Assembly: GCA_903870815.1 (NCBI GenBank)
Contig: CAIQEI010000032.1
Coordinates: forward strand, 1-54,286
Reading direction: 5' to 3'
DNA: 54,286 nt
DNA from: an uncultured Verrucomicrobia subdivision 3 bacterium
Lineage (GTDB): Bacteria; Verrucomicrobiota; Verrucomicrobiia; Limisphaerales; UBA11358
A program made the position numbers and the translations under genes. Shown here in pieces: positions 15,931-24,257 of the stretch. Numbering within the stretch: position 1 is the first letter of the stretch; the number at the start of each line of letters is the position of its first letter. A model generated the notes under the pieces. The model saw only the letters and a list, made by a program, of their open reading frames with translations. It did not search any database and had not been told where the DNA came from.

Positions 15931-18900
15931 ATGTCGAAATTTTTCATCAACCGGCCCATCGTCGCGATGGTGATTTCCATTTTGATGGTGATCATCGGCC
16001 TGGTGGCGATGTCCGGTTTACCCATCGCGCAATTTCCCAATATCGCCGATCCGCAGGTGCAGGTGAAGGCGACGTATCCCGGCGCCGACGCGCGCACCGT
16101 GGACCAGTCCGTCGCGACGCCCATCGAGCAGCAGATGTCCGGCGTGGACAACATGGAATACATGTATTCGCTCAACGCGAATAACGGCCAGTCCACGTTG
16201 ACGGTGGATTTCAACATCAAGACCGATCCCAACACCGACCAGATTCTGGCGCAGATGCGGTCCAGCCAGGCGAACTCGCAATTGCCCAGCGCCGTGATCA
16301 ACCAGGGCGTCACCGTGCAGAAATCCACCGCCGCGCCGCTGATCATGTTCGCGCTCTACTCGCCGGGCAACACCTACGACGGCGTCTTTCTCGCCAACTA
16401 CGCGGTCATCAACATCAACGACCAGATGACGCGCGTGCCGGGCATCGCCAGCGTGTCGGTTTTCGGCGCTGGCAACTATGCCATCCGCCTGTGGATTCGC
16501 CCGGACCGCCTCGCCCAAATGGGCGTGACCGTGCCCGAAATCATCAACGCCATCCAGGCGCAGAACACGGTGAATCCGGCCGGCCAGATCGGCGGCGAAC
16601 CGGTGCCGCCCGGACAGTCGTTCACCTATGCAGTGCGTTCGCAAGGGCGCTTGGAGACGCCGGAGCAATTTGGCGACATCGTGCTGCGCGCGGCGCCCGG
16701 CGGCTCGATTTTGCGGGTGAAAGATGTCGCGCGCATCGAGCTGGGCGCGCAAAATTATAACATGAAGGCGCGGCTGAACGGCCGGCCTTCCGCGCTCATC
16801 GCCCTCTATCAGCTGCCCGATTCCAACGCCGTGGACGCCGCCAACAAGGCCAAGGCGCTCATGGCGAAGTTGAAGGCGGATTTCCCGCCGGACATGGATT
16901 ACGTCGTGGCGCTCGACACGACCCTCGCCGTGACGGCGGGTATGAAGGAAATTGAGCACACGCTCGTCGAGGCCATCATCCTCGTCATCATCGTCGTCTT
17001 CATTTTCCTGCAAGGCTGGCGCGCGACGTTGATTCCGCTGCTGGCGGTGCCCGTGTCTCTCGTCGGCACGTTCGCGCTGTTTCCGTTGTTCGGGTTTTCC
17101 ATCAACACGCTGTCGCTCTTCGGTCTCGTCCTGGCCATCGGCTTGGTCGTGGACGACGCCATTGTCGTCGTCGAAGCCGTGGAACATCACATCGAAAAAG
17201 GCCTGTCGCCCAGGGATGCGGCGTTAAAGGCGATGTTCGAGGTCTCCGGCCCGGTCATGGCCATCGCCATCATTCTCGCCGCGGTGTTCGTGCCGACGGC
17301 GTTCATTCCCGGCATCACGGGCCGGCTCTATCAGCAATTCGCGGTCACCATTGCGGTATCGGTGGTCATCTCGGCCTTCAATGCGCTGACGCTCTCGCCG
17401 GCGCTGGCGGCGCTGCTGCTCCGCCCCAAAGTTCGCGGCACCGGCCCGGTGCAAAAGTTTTACGACTGGTTCAATAAATGGTTTGGCCGCGCCACGGATG
17501 GTTATGTCGGCATCTGCCGCGTACTCATCCGGAAAAGTTCCGTGTCGCTCCTGATTTTGCTTGGCATGACGGTGCTGGCCGGCCTGTTTGGCAAATGGAT
17601 TCCGACCAGTTTCCTGCCCAATGAAGATCAGGGCTACATTTATGCCGGCGTCCAATTGCCGGATGCCGCGTCCGCCCAGCGCACAGACGCCGTGATGCGG
17701 CAGGCGGAGGACATCCTGAAAAACACCCCGGGCGTGAAATATTATTCCTCGGTGATCGGCTACAGCATGTTGAGCGGCGTGCAGAACACCTACAGCGGCT
17801 TTTTTTTCATCACTCTCGAAGACTGGGACAAGCGCACCGCCCCGGCGGAGAAATTGCGGGCCATCATGATGCGCCTCAACCGGGAGATGGCCCAAATCCC
17901 CGGCGCCGTCGGCTTTGCCTTTTTGCCGCCGGCCATTCCCGGGGTCGGCACCTCGGGCGGGGCGACTTTTATCTTGGAAGATCGCGTCGGTAAAGGCGGG
18001 TCATTTCTGGCCGACAACCTGCAAAAATTCCTCGCGGCCGCGCGCCGGCGGCCGGAGTTGACGGGCATTTTCACCACCGCCCTGCCCTCCGTGCCGCAGG
18101 TTTATGTGGATGTGGACCGCGACCAGGTGCTCCAGCAGGGCGTGAAATTGCAGGACGTTTACCAGACCATGCAATGTTTCATGGGCGGCGCCTTCGTGAA
18201 TTATTTCAACCGGTTCGGCCGCCAGTGGCAGGTGTATGTGCAGGCCGAGGGCGACTACCGCAATAACGCCCAGAATCTCGGCCAGTTTTATGTGCTGAAC
18301 AACACCAACCAGATGGTCCCCCTAGGCGCGGTCACGCGCGTGCGCTCGACCACGGGACCGGAATTCACCATGCGCTACAATCTGCACGAAGCCGCGCAGA
18401 TCAACGCCTCGGCCAAGCCCGGGTACAGCTCCGCGCAGGCGATGAAGGCGCTGGAGGAAGTCTTCACCGAAACCATGCCGCCGGGCATGGGCTACGATTA
18501 CCTCGGCATGAGCTACCAGGAAAAGAAGGCGCAGCAGGGCGTCTCGCCGATGGTTATTTTCGGCTTCTCGCTCTTGTGCGTGTTCCTGATTCTGGCGGCG
18601 CAATACGAAAGCTGGACCCTGCCGTTCAGTGTGCTGCTCGGCACCCCCATCGCCGTCTTCGGCGCCTTTGCCGCGCTGCTGGTCGCGCATTTTGAAAACA
18701 ATGTCTATGCCCAGATCGGGCTGGTGATGCTCATCGGGCTCTCGGCCAAGAACGCCATTCTCATCGTCGAATTCGCCAAGATGAGCTACGAGCAGGGCCA
18801 GCCGCTGATGGAAGCCGCGCTGGCCGGCGCCAAACTGCGCCTGCGGCCGATTTTGATGACCAGTTTTGCGTTCATCCTCGGCTGCGTGCCGCTGGCGCGC

Positions 18901-19101
18901 GCGAGCGGTGCGGGGGCGATGTCGCGCCGGGTCATGGGCTTTGCGGTGATCGGCGGCATGGCGGCGGCGAGTTTTATTGCCATCTTTCTGATTCCGGTCA
19001 CGTTTTATGTCGTTGAGAAAATCGGCGGCAAAAAACCCGCGCCGGCGGCCCCGCCCGAAACAAAGCCCGCCGCCGGTACGGCGCCGTCGGAAAACCACTG
19101 A
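15931..19101 (+). CDS. RND multidrug efflux permease (AcrB/MexB, HAE1 type)
   Basis: Proton-driven inner-membrane exporter of hydrophobic compounds. 1056 residues, the normal HAE1 length, with twelve transmembrane helices. N-terminal MSKFFINRPIVAMVISILMV is typical. The helix-4 proton-relay pair is seen in GLVVDDAIVVVEAVE, and the matching charged residue in the second half is in GLSAKNAILIVEFAK. The two large periplasmic loops contain the usual QMSGVDNMEYMYS and FLPPAIPGVGTSGG blocks. An Ala/Pro-rich cytoplasmic tail ends the protein. It stops 2 bp before the start of the outer-membrane gene. Confidence 0.97.
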   Translation: MSKFFINRPIVAMVISILMVIIGLVAMSGLPIAQFPNIADPQVQVKATYPGADARTVDQSVATPIEQQMSGVDNMEYMYSLNANNGQSTLTVDFNIKTDPNTDQILAQMRSSQANSQLPSAVINQGVTVQKSTAAPLIMFALYSPGNTYDGVFLANYAVININDQMTRVPGIASVSVFGAGNYAIRLWIRPDRLAQMGVTVPEIINAIQAQNTVNPAGQIGGEPVPPGQSFTYAVRSQGRLETPEQFGDIVLRAAPGGSILRVKDVARIELGAQNYNMKARLNGRPSALIALYQLPDSNAVDAANKAKALMAKLKADFPPDMDYVVALDTTLAVTAGMKEIEHTLVEAIILVIIVVFIFLQGWRATLIPLLAVPVSLVGTFALFPLFGFSINTLSLFGLVLAIGLVVDDAIVVVEAVEHHIEKGLSPRDAALKAMFEVSGPVMAIAIILAAVFVPTAFIPGITGRLYQQFAVTIAVSVVISAFNALTLSPALAALLLRPKVRGTGPVQKFYDWFNKWFGRATDGYVGICRVLIRKSSVSLLILLGMTVLAGLFGKWIPTSFLPNEDQGYIYAGVQLPDAASAQRTDAVMRQAEDILKNTPGVKYYSSVIGYSMLSGVQNTYSGFFFITLEDWDKRTAPAEKLRAIMMRLNREMAQIPGAVGFAFLPPAIPGVGTSGGATFILEDRVGKGGSFLADNLQKFLAAARRRPELTGIFTTALPSVPQVYVDVDRDQVLQQGVKLQDVYQTMQCFMGGAFVNYFNRFGRQWQVYVQAEGDYRNNAQNLGQFYVLNNTNQMVPLGAVTRVRSTTGPEFTMRYNLHEAAQINASAKPGYSSAQAMKALEEVFTETMPPGMGYDYLGMSYQEKKAQQGVSPMVIFGFSLLCVFLILAAQYESWTLPFSVLLGTPIAVFGAFAALLVAHFENNVYAQIGLVMLIGLSAKNAILIVEFAKMSYEQGQPLMEAALAGAKLRLRPILMTSFAFILGCVPLARASGAGAMSRRVMGFAVIGGMAAASFIAIFLIPVTFYVVEKIGGKKPAPAAPPETKPAAGTAPSENH

Positions 19102-19103
19102 AC

Positions 19104-20519
19104 ATGAACGCGCGTTTAATCTTTCGCCGCTGGACCTGGATGCTGGCGCTGCCGCTGGTCGTCGCCGGCTGCGCCGTGGGGCCGAATTATCAGCGCCCCG
19201 CCGTGATGACGCCGGCGACCTTTCGTTTCGCGGACGGATCGGCCACCAATTCCTTCGGCGATTTATCGTGGTGGCAGGTGTTCAAAGATCCCTGCCTGCA
19301 AAATCTCATCGGCACCGCGCTCACGAACAACTACGACCTCCAGCAGGCTGTCGCGCGCGTCGAACTGGCGCGTAACCAGTCCGCCGCCGGCAACTCGGCG
19401 TTTTTCCCGCAGATCGGCTACAGCGGCGATATCGGCCGCGGCCAAAACGCGGTTTACAATACCCCAACCAGCCTGAATGGGCGCACGACCAGTTCCGCCC
19501 AGCTCACCCTGGGCGTCGCCTGGGAAATTGATTTCTGGGGCCGTATCCGCCGTTCCAGCGAGGCTTCCCGCGCGCAATTTCTCGCCACGGATGCCGCCCG
19601 CCGCGGCGTCACCATCACGCTGGTGAGCCAGGTGGCCGCGACTTATTTTCAATTGCTCGAACTTGATCAGGAACTGGCCATCCAGCGCGCCGCCACCAAC
19701 GCCTACGCCGGCAGCTACCGGATTTTCCACGACCGCCTGGTCAACGGCGTCGCCTCCAAGCTGGAGACCGATCGCGCCGCCGCCGCGCTGGCCAATGCCG
19801 CCGCCATCATCCCGCAACTGGAAATTCAGATTGCCACGGCGGAAAACCAGTTGAGCGTTTTGCTCGGTCAAAATCCCGGTCCGATCCTCCGCGGTACGCT
19901 GGCCAACCCGCCGCAACCCGCGGCCGAAATTCCCGCCGGTCTGCCCAGTGATTTGTTGCGCCGCCGGCCGGACGTGGTCGCCGCCGAGGAATCCCTGATC
20001 GCCGCCAACGCGAACATCGGCGTGAGCGTCGCAAATTTCTTCCCGCAGATCGGGCTCACCACGTTGCTCGGCCGGGCCAGCCCGGAACTCTCCCAATTCA
20101 CCGGCGGCTCGGGAAATTTGTGGGACCTCGGCGGCACGCTGTCCGGCCCCGTCTTTCAAGGCGGCAAATTGCGCGCCCAATATCGCGGGGCCCAGGCGCA
20201 GTTTGTTGAGGCTCGGGCCGCCTATCAGCAGAGCGTGCTGACGGCGTTTGCGGAAGTGGCCAACGCCCTGATCACGCGGCAGCAGCTGGCCGAGGAATTT
20301 GTCTATGACGGGCAGGCCGTGGTGGCGCTGGAATCCTCGGTGGATTTGGCCACGCAGCGTTACCTGAACGGCAAATCAAGTTACTACGAAGTCCTGCAGG
20401 CCCAGCAGGAGCTTTATCCCACCCAGCGCGCCCTGGTCCAGACCCAAGTGGGCGAATTCATCGCCGTCGTCCAGCTCTACCAAGCCCTTGGCGGCGGCTG
20501 GCAAACCGCCCCGAAATAA
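19104..20519 (+). CDS. outer-membrane efflux lipoprotein (NodT/OprM family)
   Basis: TolC-fold channel that completes the tripartite pump. 471 residues. Signal peptide with lipobox VAGC at about residue 23, immediately followed by AVGPNYQRPAV, the classic start of NodT-family lipoproteins. Two outer-membrane-efflux repeats are visible, including a helical block around QQAVARVELARNQSAAGNSAFFPQIG and a second one starting near residue 290 (VVAAEESLIAANANIGVSVANFFPQIG). The gene starts 3 bases after the permease stop, so the three genes form one operon. No regulator is adjacent. Confidence 0.95.
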   Translation: MNARLIFRRWTWMLALPLVVAGCAVGPNYQRPAVMTPATFRFADGSATNSFGDLSWWQVFKDPCLQNLIGTALTNNYDLQQAVARVELARNQSAAGNSAFFPQIGYSGDIGRGQNAVYNTPTSLNGRTTSSAQLTLGVAWEIDFWGRIRRSSEASRAQFLATDAARRGVTITLVSQVAATYFQLLELDQELAIQRAATNAYAGSYRIFHDRLVNGVASKLETDRAAAALANAAAIIPQLEIQIATAENQLSVLLGQNPGPILRGTLANPPQPAAEIPAGLPSDLLRRRPDVVAAEESLIAANANIGVSVANFFPQIGLTTLLGRASPELSQFTGGSGNLWDLGGTLSGPVFQGGKLRAQYRGAQAQFVEARAAYQQSVLTAFAEVANALITRQQLAEEFVYDGQAVVALESSVDLATQRYLNGKSSYYEVLQAQQELYPTQRALVQTQVGEFIAVVQLYQALGGGWQTAPK

Positions 20520-20583
20520 ACCGGATTGCAAAACCTTCCACCGGCTTCACCGCACGCCTAAAGCGATTGATTTGATCTTCCAT

Positions 20584-20610
20584 CGGAGGGACGAGTTCCA
20601 CGAGTCCCCA
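20584..20610 (-). repeat. 27-bp dispersed repeat, copy 1
   Basis: On the minus strand this matches the plus-strand sequence 46392-46418 at 26 of 27 positions. The core is GGGGACTCG followed by GGAACTCGTCCCTCCG, with a short GGGAC/GTCCC inverted repeat. It is intergenic, about 65 bp beyond the efflux operon. Probably a multi-copy palindromic element of the host genome. Confidence 0.6.
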
Positions 20611-20650
20611 TTCATAATAAACGTCTTTCCGAATCCAAACAGGTCATAAT

Positions 20651-20920
20651 TTAACCCGGCTGCGTCCATCCACAATGCGGACATAGCTTGGAATCCGCGG
20701 GAATACGCCGACTGCACGAACAGCACAGAATTCCAGCCTCCGCAACCATCTCTCCAGTCACTAGCGGATGCGCTCGCTCTGAAGCATCTGCTAAACGTTC
20801 GTGTGCCCGCATCGCTCGCCAGCCGACAATCATCCAAAAAATGCCCGATGCTACTCCAAACAATCCGAGTAATACGGCAAAGACTTCTAATCCTGGGCCA
20901 TTGCTTGTTGTTATGTGCAT
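20651..20920 (-). CDS. small zinc-ribbon membrane protein
   Basis: 89 residues. One strong transmembrane segment (about 11-34), then a basic amphipathic region and a C-terminal zinc-ribbon-like pair CCSC...CPHCGW. The ATG at 20920 is chosen over 20965 because the extra upstream residues are not protein-like. Function unknown. The pattern of a membrane helix plus zinc ribbon is common in small bacterial proteins of unknown role. It lies 120 bp downstream of another tiny membrane gene on the same strand, possibly one transcript. Confidence 0.65.
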   Translation of the reverse strand: MHITTSNGPGLEVFAVLLGLFGVASGIFWMIVGWRAMRAHERLADASERAHPLVTGEMVAEAGILCCSCSRRIPADSKLCPHCGWTQPG

Positions 20921-21039
20921 AAATTGTATGGTGCAAGGTGGCCTAGCAAAAACCGCCACCAACACGCGACATTAACTGTGGAACTGCCAGCGCCAATGGC
21001 GGTTCCGGCGGCGGATATTGTTTCGTGGCTTGATGTTTT

Positions 21040-21195
21040 TCAAAGCTTGTTGTCTCTATTTTCCAAAGTTCTGGCGATTCGTTCCAACGCGCTGACAATG
21101 CGACTTAAAAGGTGGAAGAAATAAAATGTAAGAACAATCAAGCCACCGTAAATGAGGAAAACAAATAAAACCCCGATAATGCCACCCGATGTCAT
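21040..21195 (-). CDS. 51-residue hypothetical membrane protein
   Basis: Translation from the ATG at 21195 gives MTSGGIIGVLFVFLIYGG, a continuing hydrophobic segment to about residue 29, then a basic amphipathic helix (LSRIVSALERIARTLENR) and a stop at 21040. The alternation of Leu/Ile with Arg/Glu in the second helix is not what chance would give. The layout resembles small membrane proteins with a cytoplasmic coiled helix. It is just upstream of the 89-residue membrane gene. No family recognised. Confidence 0.55.
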   Translation of the reverse strand: MTSGGIIGVLFVFLIYGGLIVLTFYFFHLLSRIVSALERIARTLENRDNKL

Positions 21196-21510
21196 AATAT
21201 ATACCTTTTTGTTGTGTGTTGTGGTTTAGTTATGTGCGTGCGCTTGCTGTCTAATAGAGAAGTCACCTTTGACCTGCGGCGTGAACCGCGACAGCGAGAA
21301 TGACCGCACCAATGATGATTCTGCCGTTGGCCTGATGGGTTCATTGGCTCGACTTTATTGCCGGGGTTTATCGGATTCAAGGCTTATTTGACCGGCGCCG
21401 TAAGTCAGCCCGTCTTCGCCCAATAGGCGGTCTGTCTGTCGACCGGTATCGCGCTTTTTCTCATTTTTCAGCTACCGCTTCCCGAAGTTATTGTTTCCTG
21501 GTACTTCTCT
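21196..21510. other. non-coding stretch
   Basis: No gene or RNA recognised. It separates the DUF2207 gene end from the small membrane genes on the same strand, and would contain their promoter. A minus-strand frame over 21192-21380 is rich in Arg and Ser and is not protein-like. Confidence 0.4.
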
Positions 21511-23394
21511 TTACCAGCCGCCCCCTCCTCCGCCACCGCCTCCGCCGCCTGATGAGCCGCCGCCGCCGCCCCCACCGCCGCCGCCGCCCCCACCGGAACT
21601 CGAACCCGGCGCGGTCGAGGCCGAGGAAATGGCCCCGGCCAGCGAACTGCTGAACGCCGTGGCGAAACCCGCCGTGGTCGCATGATTCCAGGAATCACCG
21701 GAATACCATGCCGGAGTATAATGGCTTTGGCCGGGCGCGGTTCCGGCCGCCGCGAGCACGCCCGCAAATTGTTCCGACCATTTTTGTTCGACGCTGAGCG
21801 CCAGCGCATAGGGCAGGAACATTTCAAACAACTGTGGCGTGCGTTCCGGCGGGTTTTCCAGGTTGAGCCGGTCTTTTTCCGCCACGCTGAGATACATTTT
21901 GAAACCCTCGATTTCGTCCATGATTTTCCGCCCATCGGGCGTGTAGGCCTTTAGCAGAAAATGAAAGATGCCGGCGAGAGCGCCCAAGGCCAGTGGCAGG
22001 CAGACCAGCAAAACGGGCAATTGAAAATATCTCATCGCCGCGCCGGCGGCAAACAAGGCAACCCCGCCCAGCAACACCCGTAACACCCAATGCATCCGGT
22101 GGCCGAGGGCGATGAATAGCAGTGGCGCGAAAAAACAAATGCCGGCGAGAATTGCCATCGGTACAGGCTGGGCTGAATCCAGAAACATCGCCGCGAGGCT
22201 GGCGATGCCGAGAAGGATCCCGAAACAGCTGTAAGCGAAATTGTGCTTGAAGAACCGGCCTTGGATTTGCTCGGCCAGTGACTCGCGCAGTTTATTCTGC
22301 GCGGATTGCAATGTGGCGTAATCCTCCTGCCGCAAGGTGAGCGGCAATCCGTCGCCGACCAGCTCGCGGCGGACGCTGTCCTCGGCGGCGGAGATTTCCG
22401 CGTGTGCCTGCGGCACCGGCAGCAGGGTGTAAGTCCGCTTGCTGAAAATCCCCCCTTTGCGCTCAATGATCTTGATCGCGCCTTTGACGGCCAGGTTCAT
22501 GACCGTGGCGGTGAAGGTTTTGTTGTCGTAGCCCATGCGCCAGAGATAGCGGACGGCCGCCGGTGAAAAATCCGCTGGCGGCGCGTAGCGCGGAATGATG
22601 ACACCCCGGCGCGGATCTCGCCCGACCATTTTCCACGCCGTTAAGTAATAGAGCAGGACCACCAGGCAACCGGCGGCGCAAAGCGCCAGGCCGCGATTGT
22701 CTTTCAGTATGTTCAGCAGCTTCGTGAAAGCCGGGGGTGGCGTGACAAATCCCTTCGGCCATTCTACGACGATAGTCAGACCCTCCGCGGGCCAGAGCCG
22801 TCGCGTGGTGGCGAAACTGGCGCGGTCATTCAGGTTGGTGACGGTAAAGTCGCGGCCGCGGGCGCCTTGCGGGCCCGTGTAGGCCGTCAGGTTTTTGACC
22901 GTCGCGCCGGCTGGTAAAATCACCGTGGCGTTTACGCGGTTCATCGGAAAATTCCAGCCGTTGCCGGTCACGTTCCAGTAGAGCTCGTCGTGGTCGGAAA
23001 AAAATCCGAGCTGCCGGTCTGTCGTGTAGGTCAATTGATAAGTATGGACGCCGGGATTGACCTCTGCGGCGGCCGAGCCGATGTAAACGCGCGTGCCGTT
23101 CTCGCGGTCGGCGAGGTGATAATCCTCGGGCTGGCCGTCACAAATAACCTGCTGCACCGCAAAACCGGTCTTGATCCGCAGTCCGCCGGTCGATGCGTAG
23201 AGCTGCGGAAAATCGCGATAGATGCCGTGTCGGATCTGGACGCCTCCGGCCTGCACCTGGATGGTTTCCGTGACGCTCAAGGCGCCGTTGGCCCGTATCT
23301 CGATCCGGCTATCGAACTGGTAAATTTGCTCCGGCTCATCCGCGCGACCGGCCGCCGCGACGAGCAAAACCAGGGTGGTGAACAGGCGCTTCAT
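21511..23394 (-). CDS. DUF2207 membrane protein with poly-Gly tail
   Basis: 627 residues. Cleavable signal peptide (MKRLFTTLVLLVAAAGRA), then a DUF2207 extracytoplasmic domain (residues ~25-220, with EQIYQFDSRIEIRANGALSVTETI and GIYRDFP) and a transmembrane segment near 240. A cytoplasmic domain, two or three further transmembrane helices (about 405-470) and a helical region follow. The C-terminus is an uninterrupted glycine run split only by Ser-Ser and ends in Trp. YciQ-like proteins commonly end in Ser/Gly-rich tails. The start overlaps the lemA stop by 3 bp (ATGA). The pairing with LemA is a common, uncharacterised envelope module. Confidence 0.88.
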   Translation of the reverse strand: MKRLFTTLVLLVAAAGRADEPEQIYQFDSRIEIRANGALSVTETIQVQAGGVQIRHGIYRDFPQLYASTGGLRIKTGFAVQQVICDGQPEDYHLADRENGTRVYIGSAAAEVNPGVHTYQLTYTTDRQLGFFSDHDELYWNVTGNGWNFPMNRVNATVILPAGATVKNLTAYTGPQGARGRDFTVTNLNDRASFATTRRLWPAEGLTIVVEWPKGFVTPPPAFTKLLNILKDNRGLALCAAGCLVVLLYYLTAWKMVGRDPRRGVIIPRYAPPADFSPAAVRYLWRMGYDNKTFTATVMNLAVKGAIKIIERKGGIFSKRTYTLLPVPQAHAEISAAEDSVRRELVGDGLPLTLRQEDYATLQSAQNKLRESLAEQIQGRFFKHNFAYSCFGILLGIASLAAMFLDSAQPVPMAILAGICFFAPLLFIALGHRMHWVLRVLLGGVALFAAGAAMRYFQLPVLLVCLPLALGALAGIFHFLLKAYTPDGRKIMDEIEGFKMYLSVAEKDRLNLENPPERTPQLFEMFLPYALALSVEQKWSEQFAGVLAAAGTAPGQSHYTPAWYSGDSWNHATTAGFATAFSSSLAGAISSASTAPGSSSGGGGGGGGGGGGGSSGGGGGGGGGGGW

Positions 23395-23963
23395 AGTTTC
23401 ACCTCCGGCGCGTTGCGTTCGGTGGCGGTTTCAATTTCAAAAAATTCCGCCGGGTGGAATTTGAAACCGCGCGCCACCAACAAGCTGGGGAAGGTTTGGA
23501 CGAGGTTGTTCAAGTCGCGTGCGGAGCCGTTGTAATAGCGGCGGGCGAACTGGATGTCGTTTTCCACCTCCACCAGCGTGGCGCTCAATTGCCGGAAGTT
23601 TTGGTCGGCCTTGAGGTCGGGGTACCCCTCAGCCACCGCAAACAGGGAGCGTAGATTTTGCGTCAGGCCATTTTCCGCAGCGGCGGTGCCGGGAATTCCC
23701 TGCGCCGTTTGCGCCGCGCTGCGCTCGCGGGCTACGGCTTCCAGGACGTTTTGCTCATGGCTGCGATAGCCTTTGACGCATTCGACCAGGTTGGGAATCA
23801 GGTCATGCCGGCGTTTCAACTGCACATCCACACCGCTCCACGCCTCGCGCAACTGGTTTTGGAGCGCTACCAGCCGGTTATAAACCCAGCCTGCATAAAT
23901 CAGCGCCAATGCCAGAACCCCGCCAATGCCGGCGACCAGCATCAATCCCTCGCGTGAATTCAT
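23391..23963 (-). CDS. lemA: LemA family protein
   Basis: 190 residues. One N-terminal transmembrane segment (about 8-26), then a long helical region with the family signature: NQLREAWSGVDVQLKRRHDLIPNLVE at about 35-60, and later RRYYNGSARDLNNLVQTFPSLLVA. Function unknown; the family is membrane-anchored with the helical domain outside. The ATG at 23963 is preferred over the longer reading from 24050, whose extra 29 residues are not conserved. The stop overlaps the DUF2207 start, so the genes are co-translated. Confidence 0.92.
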   Translation of the reverse strand: MNSREGLMLVAGIGGVLALALIYAGWVYNRLVALQNQLREAWSGVDVQLKRRHDLIPNLVECVKGYRSHEQNVLEAVARERSAAQTAQGIPGTAAAENGLTQNLRSLFAVAEGYPDLKADQNFRQLSATLVEVENDIQFARRYYNGSARDLNNLVQTFPSLLVARGFKFHPAEFFEIETATERNAPEVKL

Positions 23964-24257
23964 CCGTGGATTAAAGGAAAAACCATCCGACAATTCAAGC
24001 TTCAAACTTTGATGGCTCGTTGTGAAGAAGTACACCCAGGCTCTCTTCAAAAGCGCTTGTTCATCCGAGTGCCTTTCGTTTTATTATTGCAAGCGGATTG
24101 AACAAGACTAAAATCACGAAATGAGCCTGTTGCCATTCTTCAGGCCAGCATATTTTGCCATAAACTGCGCAGGCCTTACGAACCCGCCGTCAATACCAGT
24201 ACAGACGCTATGTAGGCGTATTAACGGAACTACCTGGATGCAAATAATTGAAAAACT

